Source of the DNA: Apiotrichum sp. Y4204
Taxonomy: Eukaryota; Basidiomycota; Tremellomycetes; Trichosporonales; Trichosporonaceae
Assembly (NCBI GenBank): GCA_025531455.1
Contig: JAMYHL010000003.1
Location: 186,001 to 250,000, forward strand
Reading direction: 5' to 3'
DNA: 64,000 nucleotides
Part shown: positions 1 through 12,000 of the stretch, in pieces
How the letters are laid out: each line of letters starts with the position of its first letter
Numbering within the stretch: position 1 is the first letter of the stretch
Notes under the pieces: generated by a model
Databases searched by the model: none
What the model saw: the letters and a program-made list of their open reading frames with translations, nothing else
Told to the model about the DNA's origin: nothing
Made by a program: the position numbers and the translations under genes

Positions 1-3000
1 CGCTTGCGCGAGCCGGCACCGATGGCGTCGAGGACGTACTCGGCCGGGTTGGCGTCGGGGGGGCAGTCGGCGCCGTTGGCGGCGAGGTACTCGATGAGGA
101 CCTTGGAGTCCTCGCCAATGTCACCAAAGTAGACACACTCGCCACCGCGCTGGAGAAGCAGCAGGCGGTCAAAGGACTGGAAGAGGAGGGCGTTGGGCTG
201 GTGGATCGTGCAGAGAATCTTCTGCCCGGCGGCAGCGAGCTTCTTGAGGAAACGGACAATGTTGAAGGCAGACTGCGAGTCGAGACCCGATGTCGGCTCG
301 TCAAGGAAGAGGAGAAGGTCGGGCTTGGCGGCGAGCTCGACACCGATGGTGACACGCTTGCGCGCCTCGACAGAGAGACCGTAACCGGGGAAACCAATCA
401 TGCCGTCGGCGAGGTCCTGGAGCTCGAGCAGCTCGATAATGTCCTCGACGTACGCGTCCTTCTCCTCCTTCGGGGTGCTCTGCGGCTGGCGGAGGTAGGC
501 GGAGAAGCGGAGGGCCTCACGGACGGTGGCGGTCCACTCGTGCGTGTCCATCTGCTCGGCGTATGCACATCCACGGGCAAACGACTTGTCGATCGGGCGA
601 CCGTTCATGAGAATGTCGCCCTCGATGACACCGATGTTCTTGCGGGCAGCGAGCACATCGAGCAGGGTGGTCTTACCGGCACCGGAGGCACCCATAAGGG
701 CGGTCAGAGTACCAGGCTTGACATAACCAAAGACATCGTTGAGGAGCTGCTTCTTTCCACCGGGGACGGGGACAGTGTAGCGGAGGTTCTCCCACGTGAA
801 GGGCTGGGGCTTCATGGTAAGAGCCGAGAGGTCGGGGTCGAGCTTGCCTGCGCGGAATGCCTCGCGGCGCTCGGCGAGACGCTCGTTCAGCCTCTTAAGC
901 TCCTTGTTCTCCTTCTTGAAGACGACAATGGCAAGGTGCGCGGCGCCGTGGTTGAGCGTCTCGAGGAAGAAGCCCTGGAGGAACATGAAGAAGAGGAAGA
1001 AACCAATAAGAATACCAAAGTTGCGCCAGATGTGCGCCTTGGAGTACTCGTAGCCCGCGTGCATGTAGTCGTTGCCAGTAACGAAGCTGTCACCGGGGTG
1101 CGCGCCGGGCAGAGTGCAGACCTGGTTGGGACCGACACTGCCTTCGTTGAAGCCGCTGAAGACGCCGGGGATGTTGTACGGGATGACATACGGCGGGCCA
1201 ACACACGACATTGTGATGCGCGAGAACTCGTTGGCTGTGGGTTAGCTAGATACTTTTGACTAGAAATCATTTCTTGACTCACCAAAGATGGCCTCGTAAC
1301 CAAAGTACAGCGGATTAATGTATGACAGCCAGAAGAGCCACCGCTTCATGGTAAACACTGGAATCATGTAACCGGTGTAGGTGACCATGACCGAGATGAG
1401 GACCGAGGCGAGACGGGCAGCGACGTTGTAGTCGCGGCACGAGACACCGAGGGTGCGGAAGAAAGTGGACATTGTCATGAACGTGAGGAACACGAAGAGG
1501 AAGAACATGAAGAACGCGCCGGCTGACGCGTAGAGGCCGCCCATAAAGTAGATGATGATACAGAACACGAAAATGTTCGAGATGTTGTACGGCACATCAG
1601 CGAGGACGGCGGCGATGGAGAAAGCGGCGGGACGGTAGAATCGGTATCCGACCTGTCGGAAGAGGATGGGGCGACCCATCATCTGCGAGGGGAGCTCGGA
1701 GAACGAGGTAAGAGCGTTGAACAGAAGACCCAAAAAGAGGAGACCGCCGCGGGTGAACGCGCCGTTGGCAGCCTCAGGGAGACGGTAGAAGACGGAGCCG
1801 ACGATAAGAGCGATAGCAATAGAGGTAAAGTAACCCGAGTAGATGGAGAAACGGTCCTGAAACTTGAGGACGGTCTGGCGCTTGGCGATTGCCCAAGTCT
1901 GCGCGAAAAACGAGACGGTGTACGGCGAGTCCTTGCCGACGCCGCGGTGCTTCTGCTCGGCGACGGCCTGGCGGAACTGCTCGCGGTCCTTCTCGTCCTC
2001 GGCCATGAGGTGCTTGTAGTCGTCCTTCTCGATGATCATGCGACGGTAGATGTCCGACTGCTCAAACGCCTTGGCCATCTCCTCGGGAGTTGAGGGCACG
2101 TTGGTCTCGTCGCGGCCCTCCTGGAAGCGGCGCTCGTTGACGTCGGTGCAGCCCGAGAGGTAGTCGGGGCTGGTCTGACGGGGCATGTCCAGGTAACCGA
2201 GAGAGACAAAGTACTGGCGCGCCTCGTCACAGGGGCCAAAGTAGACGACGTGGCCCTCGTTAAGGACGAGCACCTTGTCAAACTGCTTGTAGATGCCCTC
2301 ACCGGCCTGGTAGAGCGAGACAAAGGTGGTCTGCTGCATAATGTCCGTAAGGAGGCGGAGCGACTTGGCATAGTCGAGAGCGGTAGACGCGTCGAGACCA
2401 CGGGTCGAGTTGTCCCACGAGGAGAGACAGGCGCCGGAGCAGAACTGCTCGGCAATGGAAACACGCTTACGCTCACCACCCGAGACACCACGGACGAACA
2501 TGTTACCGACAACAGTGTTCTCGGTGTGCTTGATGTTGAGCATCGAGAGAAGGAGGTTGAGGAGGTCCTCGCGGTACTCCTTGGTGGTGAGGCCAGGAAT
2601 GAGCTTCTTGGGCGACTTGAGCTGGAGGGCAAAGCGCAGGGTCTGGCCGACAGTGAGGGTCGGTAGGTGGTCGTCGTCCTCCTGGTTGTAGAGCACCTCG
2701 CCGGCGTACAGCTTGTGCATCTCCTCCCAGCCAACACCCGCGTACTCGACATTACCGTCGACCTTGAGGAACCCGCTGCGCTGGTTCGCAATGGCCTTGA
2801 GGAAGGTGGAGCAGCCGGCGCCAGGGCGGCCGAGAACAAGACACATTTCTCCGGGCTTGAGCACACCGGTCGTCTTGTGGAGAATCGTCTTGGGCTTGGG
2901 CGCGAACGGGTTGTAGCCAAACAGACCGGCAATCTTGAGAGGGGGCATGATGAACTGCTCCATAATGGCGTTTGCAAAGTTACGAATGGGCATCTTCATG

Positions 3001-3521
3001 CCGCCGGCGCCGATGACCTCGAGGTCCTCCCAGATGACACCGACCTTCTTGTGCTTGATACCGGCGGCATTCTGGGCTTCGCGGCCGGAACGCAGCTCGT
3101 CGGAGAGGTTAAACTCCTCGTCCTGCTTCTCGCCGGCCTCGAGGTCGGTCGCCTCGGTAGCCTTGGTCGTCGTGCGCTCTGGGGCGCCGCCGAGGGCCCC
3201 GCGGATCGACCGCACCGACATGCCGGTGGTCGTGCGCTGGAGGTTGCCAGAGTTCTGCGAGAGGGTAGAGTACTTGCGCTCGAGGGCCGCAAACTCCTGC
3301 CTGGCGCGGCTGTACGATACGCGGCGCTCCTCCATCTCGCCGACAAACGAGGCGTTCGCGGAGCGGCTCCTCATAATCTCCTCCTTTTCGTCGTGCGGGA
3401 CGTCGAGGGCGCCGTTGACGGCAGTGCCGGACGTAGATATCGTGTCCGAGTGGTCGCCGACGACGGGGGGAGGGACGTGGTCCCCGGCGCCGACGCCGTT
3501 GTTGGGGTCGTTGCCCACCAT
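1..3521 (-). CDS. PDR/CDR-type ABC multidrug transporter (3' end cut by window)
   Basis: Full-size fungal pleiotropic-drug-resistance exporter (ABCG type, NBD-TMD-NBD-TMD) expected at the plasma membrane. Exon 1 is 3521-1283 and exon 2 is 1234-1 (incomplete), with a 48-nt intron; the join reads ...EAIFANEFSRI. The first nucleotide-binding domain has the degenerate Walker A GRPGAGCS (about residues 231-238), signature VSGGERKRVS (about 346) and a Walker B region with WDNSTRGLD, as usual for PDR proteins. The first membrane domain covers about residues 540-750. In exon 2 the second NBD has a canonical Walker A, GASGAGKTT, and the degenerate signature LSVEARKRVTIG. The second membrane domain lies beyond base 1. 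The start at 3521 gives a normal acidic N-terminus and follows a CT-rich leader. Snq2/Cdr/Afr1-like pumps are the closest known group; the substrate cannot be told from sequence. Confidence 0.95.
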
Positions 3522-4812
3522 GGTGGGCCGAGTTCAGAAAGTTGTAAAAGAGTGGAAGGGGCGGAGAGGGAGAATAGAAGGCGGGGAGAGAGGGTGAAAG
3601 ACGGTTGTCGGAGAGGAGAGGAGGGGGAGGGGGATAGGTAACGTTTTGATGAGATAAGAAGAGAACCAACGTCCACATACTCGAGACAACCACCACCACG
3701 TCGGCTCCGAGATCGGCTCGACACCAGCCATCAGTTGCTGGTCGCCGTCCTGGTATCCATACCGTATGACGCTACAGACACTGCTGACTACGCAACGAAC
3801 GATGTTTTTTTTTTTTTGGGCGGGAACCGCAGAAAAAGTTGAGCGCGAGTGGGGCCATCTCCGTCTCCGCTTGCCTGCCTCGCCTCCCGTCCTAGCGCAT
3901 CAGCGGCACCTCCTCGACCACTCGGTATTCCCGGATGGACCCATCGCCCATGTTCCCCCACAAAGCCTTGGCATCCGAGCCCCATGTGAGTCGGTTTCCC
4001 CCCGGATCCGGCAGCTGTGCGGCAACTAGAGCAATTCAGCAGCTGCGACAGCCTCGGAGCACTAGAGCAAAAAGCCTAGGCACTAGCAGCCAGCGGACAT
4101 ACCGGGCGCCGTGCCGGCGGCAACCCTGATCACGCTGCGTCCCGCCACTGGCTGACGTTCGCCACTTGCTCGATCAGTCCAAACCTATAATAATAATGCG
4201 TGATGCCCCTCGGGCAGCGATGTGAACTCCGACACCGATGCATGTGTTTGGGAACGTGTGTAAGGACTGTGCATCGCCAGCGACGCAATGCGCAGACCTG
4301 CGGCCATGACGAGCGACGTCGTCGGACTGCGTGCCAAGCATATCTATCTCCATGAGGCGGCATCTCTCCATCTTGAGGACATGTGGGTTACGAAAATCAA
4401 ATCAGTCAGAAACATTTCGAGCAAAAAAAAAAAAATTAGCCGCAACCAAAACTCTGTGTCCAGATTGGAGGTGTCATGACACACATATCGGCAAAGTCTC
4501 CAAGGCACAACCTCGACCTCCAGGGTCCTCGTCCCCAGCCTCGGCGATGTCAAGGTCTCGCCGTCGGCCACCGATCCATACTGTGTCAGTTCGCCGAATG
4601 CTGTCGGCCAGGGCGATTCCGGCGTATTCCGGCGACTTTGTTGTGTCTTGCTGTTCGCGCCGCCCATCTCGTCAGCACTTGTCCGGCCCAGCCAAGCCCC
4701 GCCTCGCGCCGCCCTGAGCGGGGCCAGGAGGTACCTGGCCACCTGGCCGACCCTCGGCCTGGCCGACGGGCAGTTTGTCAGAAGCTGGGGCATGCTGAGA
4801 GTAGTGATCGCC

Positions 4813-4835
4813 GTGAGTCAGTACTAGTGACTCAC
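4813..4835. promoter_or_regulatory. inverted pair of AP-1/Gcn4-type sites
   Basis: GTGAGTCA at 4813-4820 and TGACTCAC at 4828-4835 form 8-bp inverted arms around a 7-nt spacer, so two TGAGTCA/TGACTCA sites face each other. Such sites bind bZIP factors (Yap1/Gcn4 class) in fungi. They lie about 1.3 kb upstream of the PDR transporter start and just before a TATA-like ATAAAAGG. Whether they control that pump or an unseen transcript is inference. Confidence 0.4.
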
Positions 4836-4844
4836 CATAAAAGG

Positions 4845-4863
4845 GAGCCCGGACACCGGGCTC
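4845..4863. repeat. perfect GC hairpin
   Basis: GAGCCCGG (4845-4852), ACA loop, CCGGGCTC (4856-4863): an 8-bp perfect stem with a 3-nt loop directly after the AP-1 pair and ATAAAAGG. It could be a structured 5' end of an unannotated transcript or a protein site; no T-run follows that would make it a Pol III terminator. Confidence 0.35.
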
Positions 4864-6137
4864 TTTGCTCTTCCAGGCCTCGCCCCATGGCGTATTGCCC
4901 GTCTGTACCCCCATGCCGTGATGTTGTTTACACGCAGCACCGATCACCCATTCGAGATGTCGAGACCGGCGGAGATTGCAAGTCGGCCGAGCTCCTCCTA
5001 CCCCTATCGTGCGATGCATGCTGCTCAGCGCACAGGGCGGCGGGGCGGAGATTAAAACGTGGAGCTGGAGGGGGAAAAAGATATAATTCACCGTCTCCGC
5101 GCACAGGTTCAATGGCGACAGCTTACACCACTTCATCCTAGGTTTTGGGGCGGCCGTGTATGTACAGTACAGTACTTATGTACATTGTCCACATTTGTTC
5201 ATATGTGGTGACAATGTTGATCGTGAGCTCGCGATGGAGGCTTCGAGCCTCATGCACGATCGCATCGCATACTACCGCATCCGGGACCGGGGCCATCTAA
5301 ACATCGCGTGATTGCTACTGTATCACCACGAAAACGACCAGCCACGTGGGGTGGTGGCGTTCGATGTCCACCTCCGGCTGTGTGGCGTCTGGGAAATGAC
5401 ACCCTCCTGTCCGAGAAAATCCTTGCTGAAGACGTCAGCAATTCAGATCAGTACTAGTAGCTCCTCGTGCGACTCGAGACTCGAGACTTCATAGCCGAGG
5501 GGCCCTTGGAGACGTCCCGGTGGCGTTGGGGCGTCGCTGGCTGTTGCATAATCAAACGCCGTAAATGGGTGCATTTCAGGAGCCAGGAGTTTGCTGTGGG
5601 ATTTATTCGCGACCAGCCGGCATAGTGCATACAGTGTTGCAGAGACCAGCATGGACTAGCATGCCATGTTCTCGCACTGCTCGACTGTGTAACTGGGGCT
5701 CACCACATACCCCTGCCTGCAATCGTGTTTCCTTCTCTGACGCTGGATACCAGGCATAATTGAACAGATCATCGGTACACAATTCCGAGTGGGACCTAGA
5801 CCTTAGCGGTTTGCTTGTTGAGACATGAAGTAATCAGGTCCAAGATGTCTCAGATAAGCACTGGTGATCTTGTCAGACACTTGATAACGTATGACGACTG
5901 GCAGCAACTCTTGGTAGTCCTGCTGCTCGTCGCGCCTCACATCGACCCAGTTTGCGCTCTGCTGGCACGGCTCCCTCGGCACAGAGCATACAATCCATAC
6001 GCTGAACCACATGTATGACACCAAAGCCCAAGAACTATTATGCCTATTACCTTCACTATGTTACACTCGGTAATGCGCCACAAGATAAAGAAGAAAGCAG
6101 AAAAGTGAACGAAATAAACAGAATCCATAAGCCCGGA

Positions 6138-9002
6138 TTAGAGGATGTCGGCCGTGAGTGCCGCGAGGCGGGCGGTGGTCTCGCGGGCAATGAGGTACGT
6201 TATCGCGTCGATGCCGCCGCCGCGCGCCATATCGCTCGCTATGGCAGACTTGAACTCGCGGCCGAGAGCGATGAGCTCGCGCTGCTCGGGCGTAAGGTTC
6301 GCGTCTGGGTCGGGGTACGAGCTGGCCGTCGGCGTCGACGGCTGGTCGTCCTCGTCGATCGAGTAGATCGATGCCGCGCTCGACGGCGGGCCGCGCCGCG
6401 TCTTGGTCGTGTAGTACGTGTCGTTTGTGGCGGCGCTGGCGGCCGAACGCGAGCTGAATACGCTCCGTAGGCTGCTCCGGCTGCTCTTGCGCGACATCCG
6501 CTGGGAGGGGGTGACGGATGGCGGAGCGGCCGGCGTCACAGGGCTGGGCTGCACGGCGTGCGCCGGGCCCCATGCGGAGCCAGGGGCGCCGTCGCTGACC
6601 GCCGCGTTGTACCAGCTGTGGCGAGCGTACCCGTCGTCATTCGATGCAAGCCACAGGGCAGTGAGCTTGGCATCAAGAGTGAGCGTCTCGTTGGACTGGA
6701 TGGCCGCAAGGCGCGAGAAGGCCGTGGCCGTCTGGCGTGGCCCGACGCGAGACATTGTGTCGTCGCTGCCGCTGCCGCTGCTCGTGCCGTTGGTGCTCTC
6801 GTAAGCCATCGAGCTGCGCGGTGTCGCGTCCGCATCCGGAAGTGGCCGGGGCGCTGTCGTGGACGGGCTGACGAGCGAGTGGGTCGACTCGGAGACGGCC
6901 CTGCGCAACGACATGATCTGCTGATGCGCGTGGATCATGATCTCGTTCCGGGTCGGCCGCGCCACGCCTGCCGCACGTAGCACATCCGGAGCATCGACAT
7001 GGTCTGCAAGTCAGTGATTGGGAACCTGGAGCAGGAGCATCACAGCACATCTCAAGCCATGACCCAAGAGATCCCGTGTCACGCGACCACTCAGTGTGAG
7101 GAGTTTGGATCTCGACCCCGGCGGGACAGCGCGCAGAAACCAGTATCTGACCAAGCATCCCCCCCGATGTGCGTATCACCCTCGCAACTGCAAAAACTCA
7201 CCATAGCGTTTCTTCATGCGGTGCGCAAACTCGCACTGGAAATCGGTGCCAAAGATGAACTCGCCTCCCAGGTCGGCAAGGCGTCCAGGGCTGGAGAGCG
7301 GGAGGCGGGTAAGTGCGGTGGCCATACCCTTAATAATCTGCTTGGGAGCCGCGGCAGTGTGGTACGACGGGCGGCCCTTGTCGAGCGAGCCGTGGAACGG
7401 GTTGGGGTTGCCCGTCTCCATAATCTGGAGGGTGGCGGAGAGAACCGCGCCAGGATCAGAGTAGATCGGGAACTGGCACTTGGTCATCTCGCGGTAGCGC
7501 TTGATGGCCTTCCAGCTGCCGGTCGAGATGAGGACGACGCGGACGTTGGCGGTGGCGATGGCCTCGGGCGAGAGCGAGCCGATCGATACGGAGATGTAGT
7601 CCTGGTACTGGCCGCACCACCAGTGACCGGTGAAGAATACGACGAGCTTGGGTGGCGACATGAGCTCGCGTTCCTCTTCACTCATGTCTTTTGGCCAGGC
7701 GGGGAGGAGGTCGCCAAAGCGAATTTCGTTACCCTTCTCGTCGATGACGGGACACCGGCCGGCCTCCATCGTCGTCGCGACGGATGGCAGTCCCCACTCG
7801 AGCAGCGAGTCCTCTTTTTCCTGTGCGGTCTCGAACGAGTCGGCCGACGACGGCGTTTTGGTGCTGCTCGATTTAGATTTGGTGGATTTGGCTGGTTTGC
7901 CAGATGGGGCGCGCACGCGCTTCGGCTTGGTCGACACGATGCTCGGAGCGTAGGGAATGCCTCCAGAGTGAGCCGTGCCGTAAGCTGTCGGGGCGTATCC
8001 CGTCGAGGCGTACACTGTTGGGGACACTCCGGCTGAGACATCCTCATCCTCTACAAGCGCATCCCCCTTGGCGCTGCTCGGGACGCCAGCAGAGTGGTAG
8101 CTGATTCTCTCGCCGTCCATGGCGCCATAAGCCTCTACCGGCGGCGGTGGAGGGGTGCCAATCTCGACACTACCGAAAGAGTTGCTCGAAGTGTTGCTGG
8201 TATTGCTGTTGTTGCTCGTGTTGCTCGGTGTGTGGCTAACGCGCGAACAGGGCGACACCTCTGGGGAGATTTCATCCTCCATAAAGGGAGATTCGGGCAT
8301 GGAAGTGGTGGTGATGGTGTCGACAGTGCGCATCGAAGCGTTAGAGTGGTAACGAGAGCGCGGGCTTGGGGGAGAGAGGACGTTGCTGCATGTCGGGGAG
8401 GGGGTGATCGAGGCGATTTCGTGTTCGTCTTGATATATTGACGAACATGTGGTGGTTGATGAAAAGCGTCGCCCTGTCTCTGACCCTCCACTCGCACACC
8501 TCCCTGGCCCACGCTCTCGGCCAGCCGCACCCACTGAAGAAGGGCCGGGAAGCGCCACCCCTACGGCAGAGGCCATTTCGGGGTCGTCATCTTCGCCCAG
8601 CATATACCCGTTAAGGGAGGCAACGCTTGGCCGGCACGCCAGCATCGGGTCGCTGTTGCTCCGTGCGCGCATGAGCGAGGGCGTAGAGCACCGCGTGTTG
8701 AGCGTGTTGACGGAGAACATGGATGCCGGGGAGAGGAGGGAGGGGTTGGATGCGAGCGACGTGTTGGAGTAGTTTGCGAGAACGAACAGCTCGCGGCGGG
8801 GAGAAGTGAGGCGTCGTGTCGAGCCGGATTCTTGAGCTCCTCCAAACCCGACGAGCTGTGGAGGGAGAATTGTGGGAAGTGGGAGAGCCGAGGGGAGGTT
8901 GTCGGCCGCACTGATCTTTGGGGACGCTGTTGGAGTGATCGAGTGCGAGGATGGGACGGGCGACTGTGGGCGCCCGGCAGAGTACGCGACTGCGGCGGCC
9001 AT
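6138..9002 (-). CDS. serine-rich protein with C-terminal peroxiredoxin-like (PRXL2/AhpC-TSA) domain
   Basis: Two exons, 9002-7202 and 7003-6138, joined across a 198-nt intron (donor GTGAGTTTTT, acceptor CTGACTTGCAG) to give 888 aa; the junction reads KKRYDHVDAPDVLR. The first 430 residues are Ser/Thr/Pro-rich and low in complexity, with an Asn/Ser run near residue 310, and look disordered. Residues about 430-615 look like the thioredoxin-fold AhpC/TSA family of PRXL2/AAED1 proteins: a beta strand PKLVVFFTGHWWCGQYQDY, then VRVVLISTGSW, then FPIYSDP. Only one Cys (about 463) is at the expected CxxC site, so peroxidase chemistry is uncertain. The C-terminal 270 residues are again Ser-rich, with a short helical end. 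I chose the ATG at 9002 because an in-frame ATG at 9146 adds 48 residues of promoter-like sequence. Function unknown. Confidence 0.75.
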
Positions 9003-12000
9003 GGTGGGCGTTGGCGACGGGCGACGGGCGAGGCTTCGGGCGAGGCGACGGGCGACAGACGCCGGTACTGGGTAGACGGAGCGATGTGGTGGCGACCACG
9101 ACAATTGAATCAACGATTTATTGCCAGAAACGACCTGGACGAGCAAGGATAAGGAGAGCTGATGAATGGGCGGCGCGCGGATAGCGGCGGCAGCAACGGT
9201 AATAACTGTTGGCGGGTTCCCGGGATGAGTAGCTCTCGCTGTCGCAACAGATACCCAGTCGCTCAGTCGCAGTCGGGTCGAGGTTGCCGCCGATATTGCT
9301 TTGAGGGGTCGTGTCGTGCCGTGGACCTTGAGCCCAAAAATTATGGTTTGGAAACGTCACAAAAAGCACTTCGATGCCGGCGCATTGCGGACGGGAAGAA
9401 GACATTGATGTCGGTATTTTAGAGCTTGAGGGCCCTCAGGTGCCCCCATAAAGCCAGAAAGGCCACGACAACCCGACGACGAGAGCTTCGTGATAGTTGT
9501 GGGCGAGGGTTCTCTTGGTATCCTAGTCTCCTGGCGCGGGGATCTCGGGAGCTTGGACGCCAGGCGCATCGCTCAGACTTCTCCGGATCGCACCGGATCG
9601 CATAGGATTGCTCCATCGCTTGCGCAACTTGCGCCACCCTCTTGATCACACGGTGACATGCAATACAGATGTACAGATGTATACAGCGAAGTGTTCACAT
9701 CTGGTGCGGCACGCATACCTCTCTCAGGAACCCTGGTGGGGCAGAGACAGGAAAACACAGGGAACCACCTTCTTGCCATTTACAGGCCTCGCGGTTGACA
9801 GCTCGACAGGGGGCCGTGCTACCTCTGCGCTGATGCCTGCCGCTGCCGTTGCCTACCGTTCGGAGGCGAGATGAGATGGATGAGACCGATGGAGCCGAAT
9901 GGGCCGCATTCTCGCGCCGCGGTATGGCTCCGCGCTCCGCGAAGCACCAGGAGCAAGCCCCGAGAAGGACGCCCAGCAGCAGAGCATGGCCTCAGCTGGC
10001 CCGATAGGCGGAGATCTAGCGAAACTCTGAATAGGCTCTCGTCCCGCCCATGTACGTTATGACAACGGTAAAGACAGCCTGGGTCTGGGAGATTATGAGA
10101 GGTTACGGCACCGCGACGCGAGGCCGATTTGCAAGTAATGGGTGGCGCAGGCGCAGGGTGGGAGGATACAAGGTTGGCAAGGTGCCGTTGCCGGCGATGC
10201 GCAATGCCACAACATTGCATAATGATCGTCTCCGCAGATAACGACAGCTACGCATCGCAGATTTCGCGGACTGATCTCTGTGATGAATGCGCGTCGCGGA
10301 GGAGATCTCGCGCGGCGAGGATACCAGTCGCGTTGAACGTTTCCTTTGCAACACATTTGCTACGCCCATCATTCGTTGTCCCCTCTACCTTGGCGAGGTG
10401 AGCGAGCGTGTGTTGCACCACATCCGATTTTTTGCCTCCGGCCTCCGGCCTCTCGACGGCGGGTACCCTGTCTTGCATGCATGCGTATGCAACCCCTTCG
10501 CCTATGCAAGAGCCAGGACAGTCCGAGTCGAGAAAGTTTGCCGAATACAAGCAGTCAACGCGTGCGGCGGTGGCGTCCGCCATGACCGCCACGCTGCCAC
10601 ACCACTAACCCATGTTGGAATGTCGAACAGTTGCCGAGAGCTTTGATATACTCTTATCCTCTTGTCCTTGTGGAATGTCGACGCGCCAATGACGAGCACG
10701 CACACGTCTTGAAGCGTGGTACAATTCACGACTGGCCATACGGATCGCTCTCCACTTTGCCAGGAATACATCTCGTGCCTCAGGACACCATATGCTTGCC
10801 AGGGTGGTCAACAGAAGACCGAGGGGATGTTAGGACACGACATGCCACGATCGATACTAGCATGGATGTCCTGTATCCTGGCCATCCAAGCCAGGGAGAT
10901 ATGTCCAGCGCACGGAGCCTTCTGCACGATGCTCCTCCCATTCCCTGTGTGTCCCGGGCATTGGTGGGGGTGTCGTGGGCCATCTCGTCCAGGGCTTGCT
11001 TCCAGGGATGCGCCGCCCATAATCTGCGAGGACCTTATGCGAACTGTGCAAACTCTGTTTATGCTGTTATGCGCGCCCAGTGCCGGCAATACCGCGCCCA
11101 AACAACCCCTGTTGCTTCCGGACTGGGACCCGAGCGGACTGGCTCGTGCGTCCTTGTCCTTGTGCCCTAGTGTCGCGCGTCGCGGCTGCCGTTTACATGT
11201 GCGAGATTGCTCCGGTCTCAAGCTCGCAAGCTGCACACACCGCAAGCTGCAAGCTGGTCAACGAGGAGCCATGTGCTCACCATGCCTTGTAGACTCCAGG
11301 CTTGCCAGGACCCCAGTAACTGACTGAATATCTGGCCTGGGCCCATGAGCAGCTCGCCGCTTGTCGCGCAGTTGGCCGCCGGCCTCGCCATTACCGGTCC
11401 CTCACGAAGCCTGCAACAATTGTAGGCATCTTTCAATGTGTAAGGCGTTTCGGTGTTGAGCGCCGTACGCAGCACGCAGGAGCGCACATACCTTCCACCC
11501 TGCTGGCCCCGCAAGCTGGTCTCACTCATCGCGTCATCATATGCATCCGAAGACGCCTCGTGGTGCTGCCGACTCGTGTCCCTTCGCGATCCTATGCGAT
11601 CCTGATATCCCGATGAGGCTCCTGCAATGCAAATGTATGCGCGATTATAATCTGTGGCATTGTGGCGCAGGTAGTTGGTGGTTGTCCTCATTTCTGCTCC
11701 TGCGCCACACATTGGGTCCTGATCCAAAGCCCGAAAGAATCCTTAAGAGTACTCTGTTCGGCATCTTACAAACCGATCACAGTACACAGTACCTCGAATA
11801 CATGAAGTCCGAGGGTGTTCGGCCCTGCAAAGACCCAACAACGTTGAAGTCTGACGACCAATCCGATCCCGCTCCGAGGCCTTTCCACACACATCCAGTA
11901 CTGTACACATCTCCCACCGACTCTTTGCTATTTGCAGGGCACGAGCTTCCGAGACACTTGCTAGATTAACATAACTGCACTAGCGTGGGTTAGCGCCGCT

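Larger units (their letters stand above)
3522..6137. other. intergenic region, promoter side of the PDR transporter
   Basis: No convincing gene on either strand; the open frames are short and lack domain character. The first 150 bases form the CT-rich leader (minus strand) of the PDR gene. The region holds a 13-T tract (3805-3817), a 13-A tract (4423-4435), the palindrome CCGGATCCGG (4002-4011), an inverted pair of AP-1-type sites (4813-4835), a TATA-like ATAAAAGG and a GC hairpin (4845-4863). Confidence 0.6.

Noticed and set aside
201..1259. 352-codon plus-strand frame opposite the PDR transporter
   Set aside because: It mirrors the highly biased codons of the real minus-strand NBD; no domain and low-complexity Leu/Glu/Val composition.
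4476..5141. 221-codon plus-strand frame downstream of the AP-1 pair
   Set aside because: Cys/Arg-rich translation of non-coding-like DNA; the TATA-like box lies inside it rather than before it.
9000..9146. Upstream ATG at 9146 for the peroxiredoxin-like gene
   Set aside because: Adds 48 residues of promoter-like composition; the ATG at 9002 is better placed, though not disproved.
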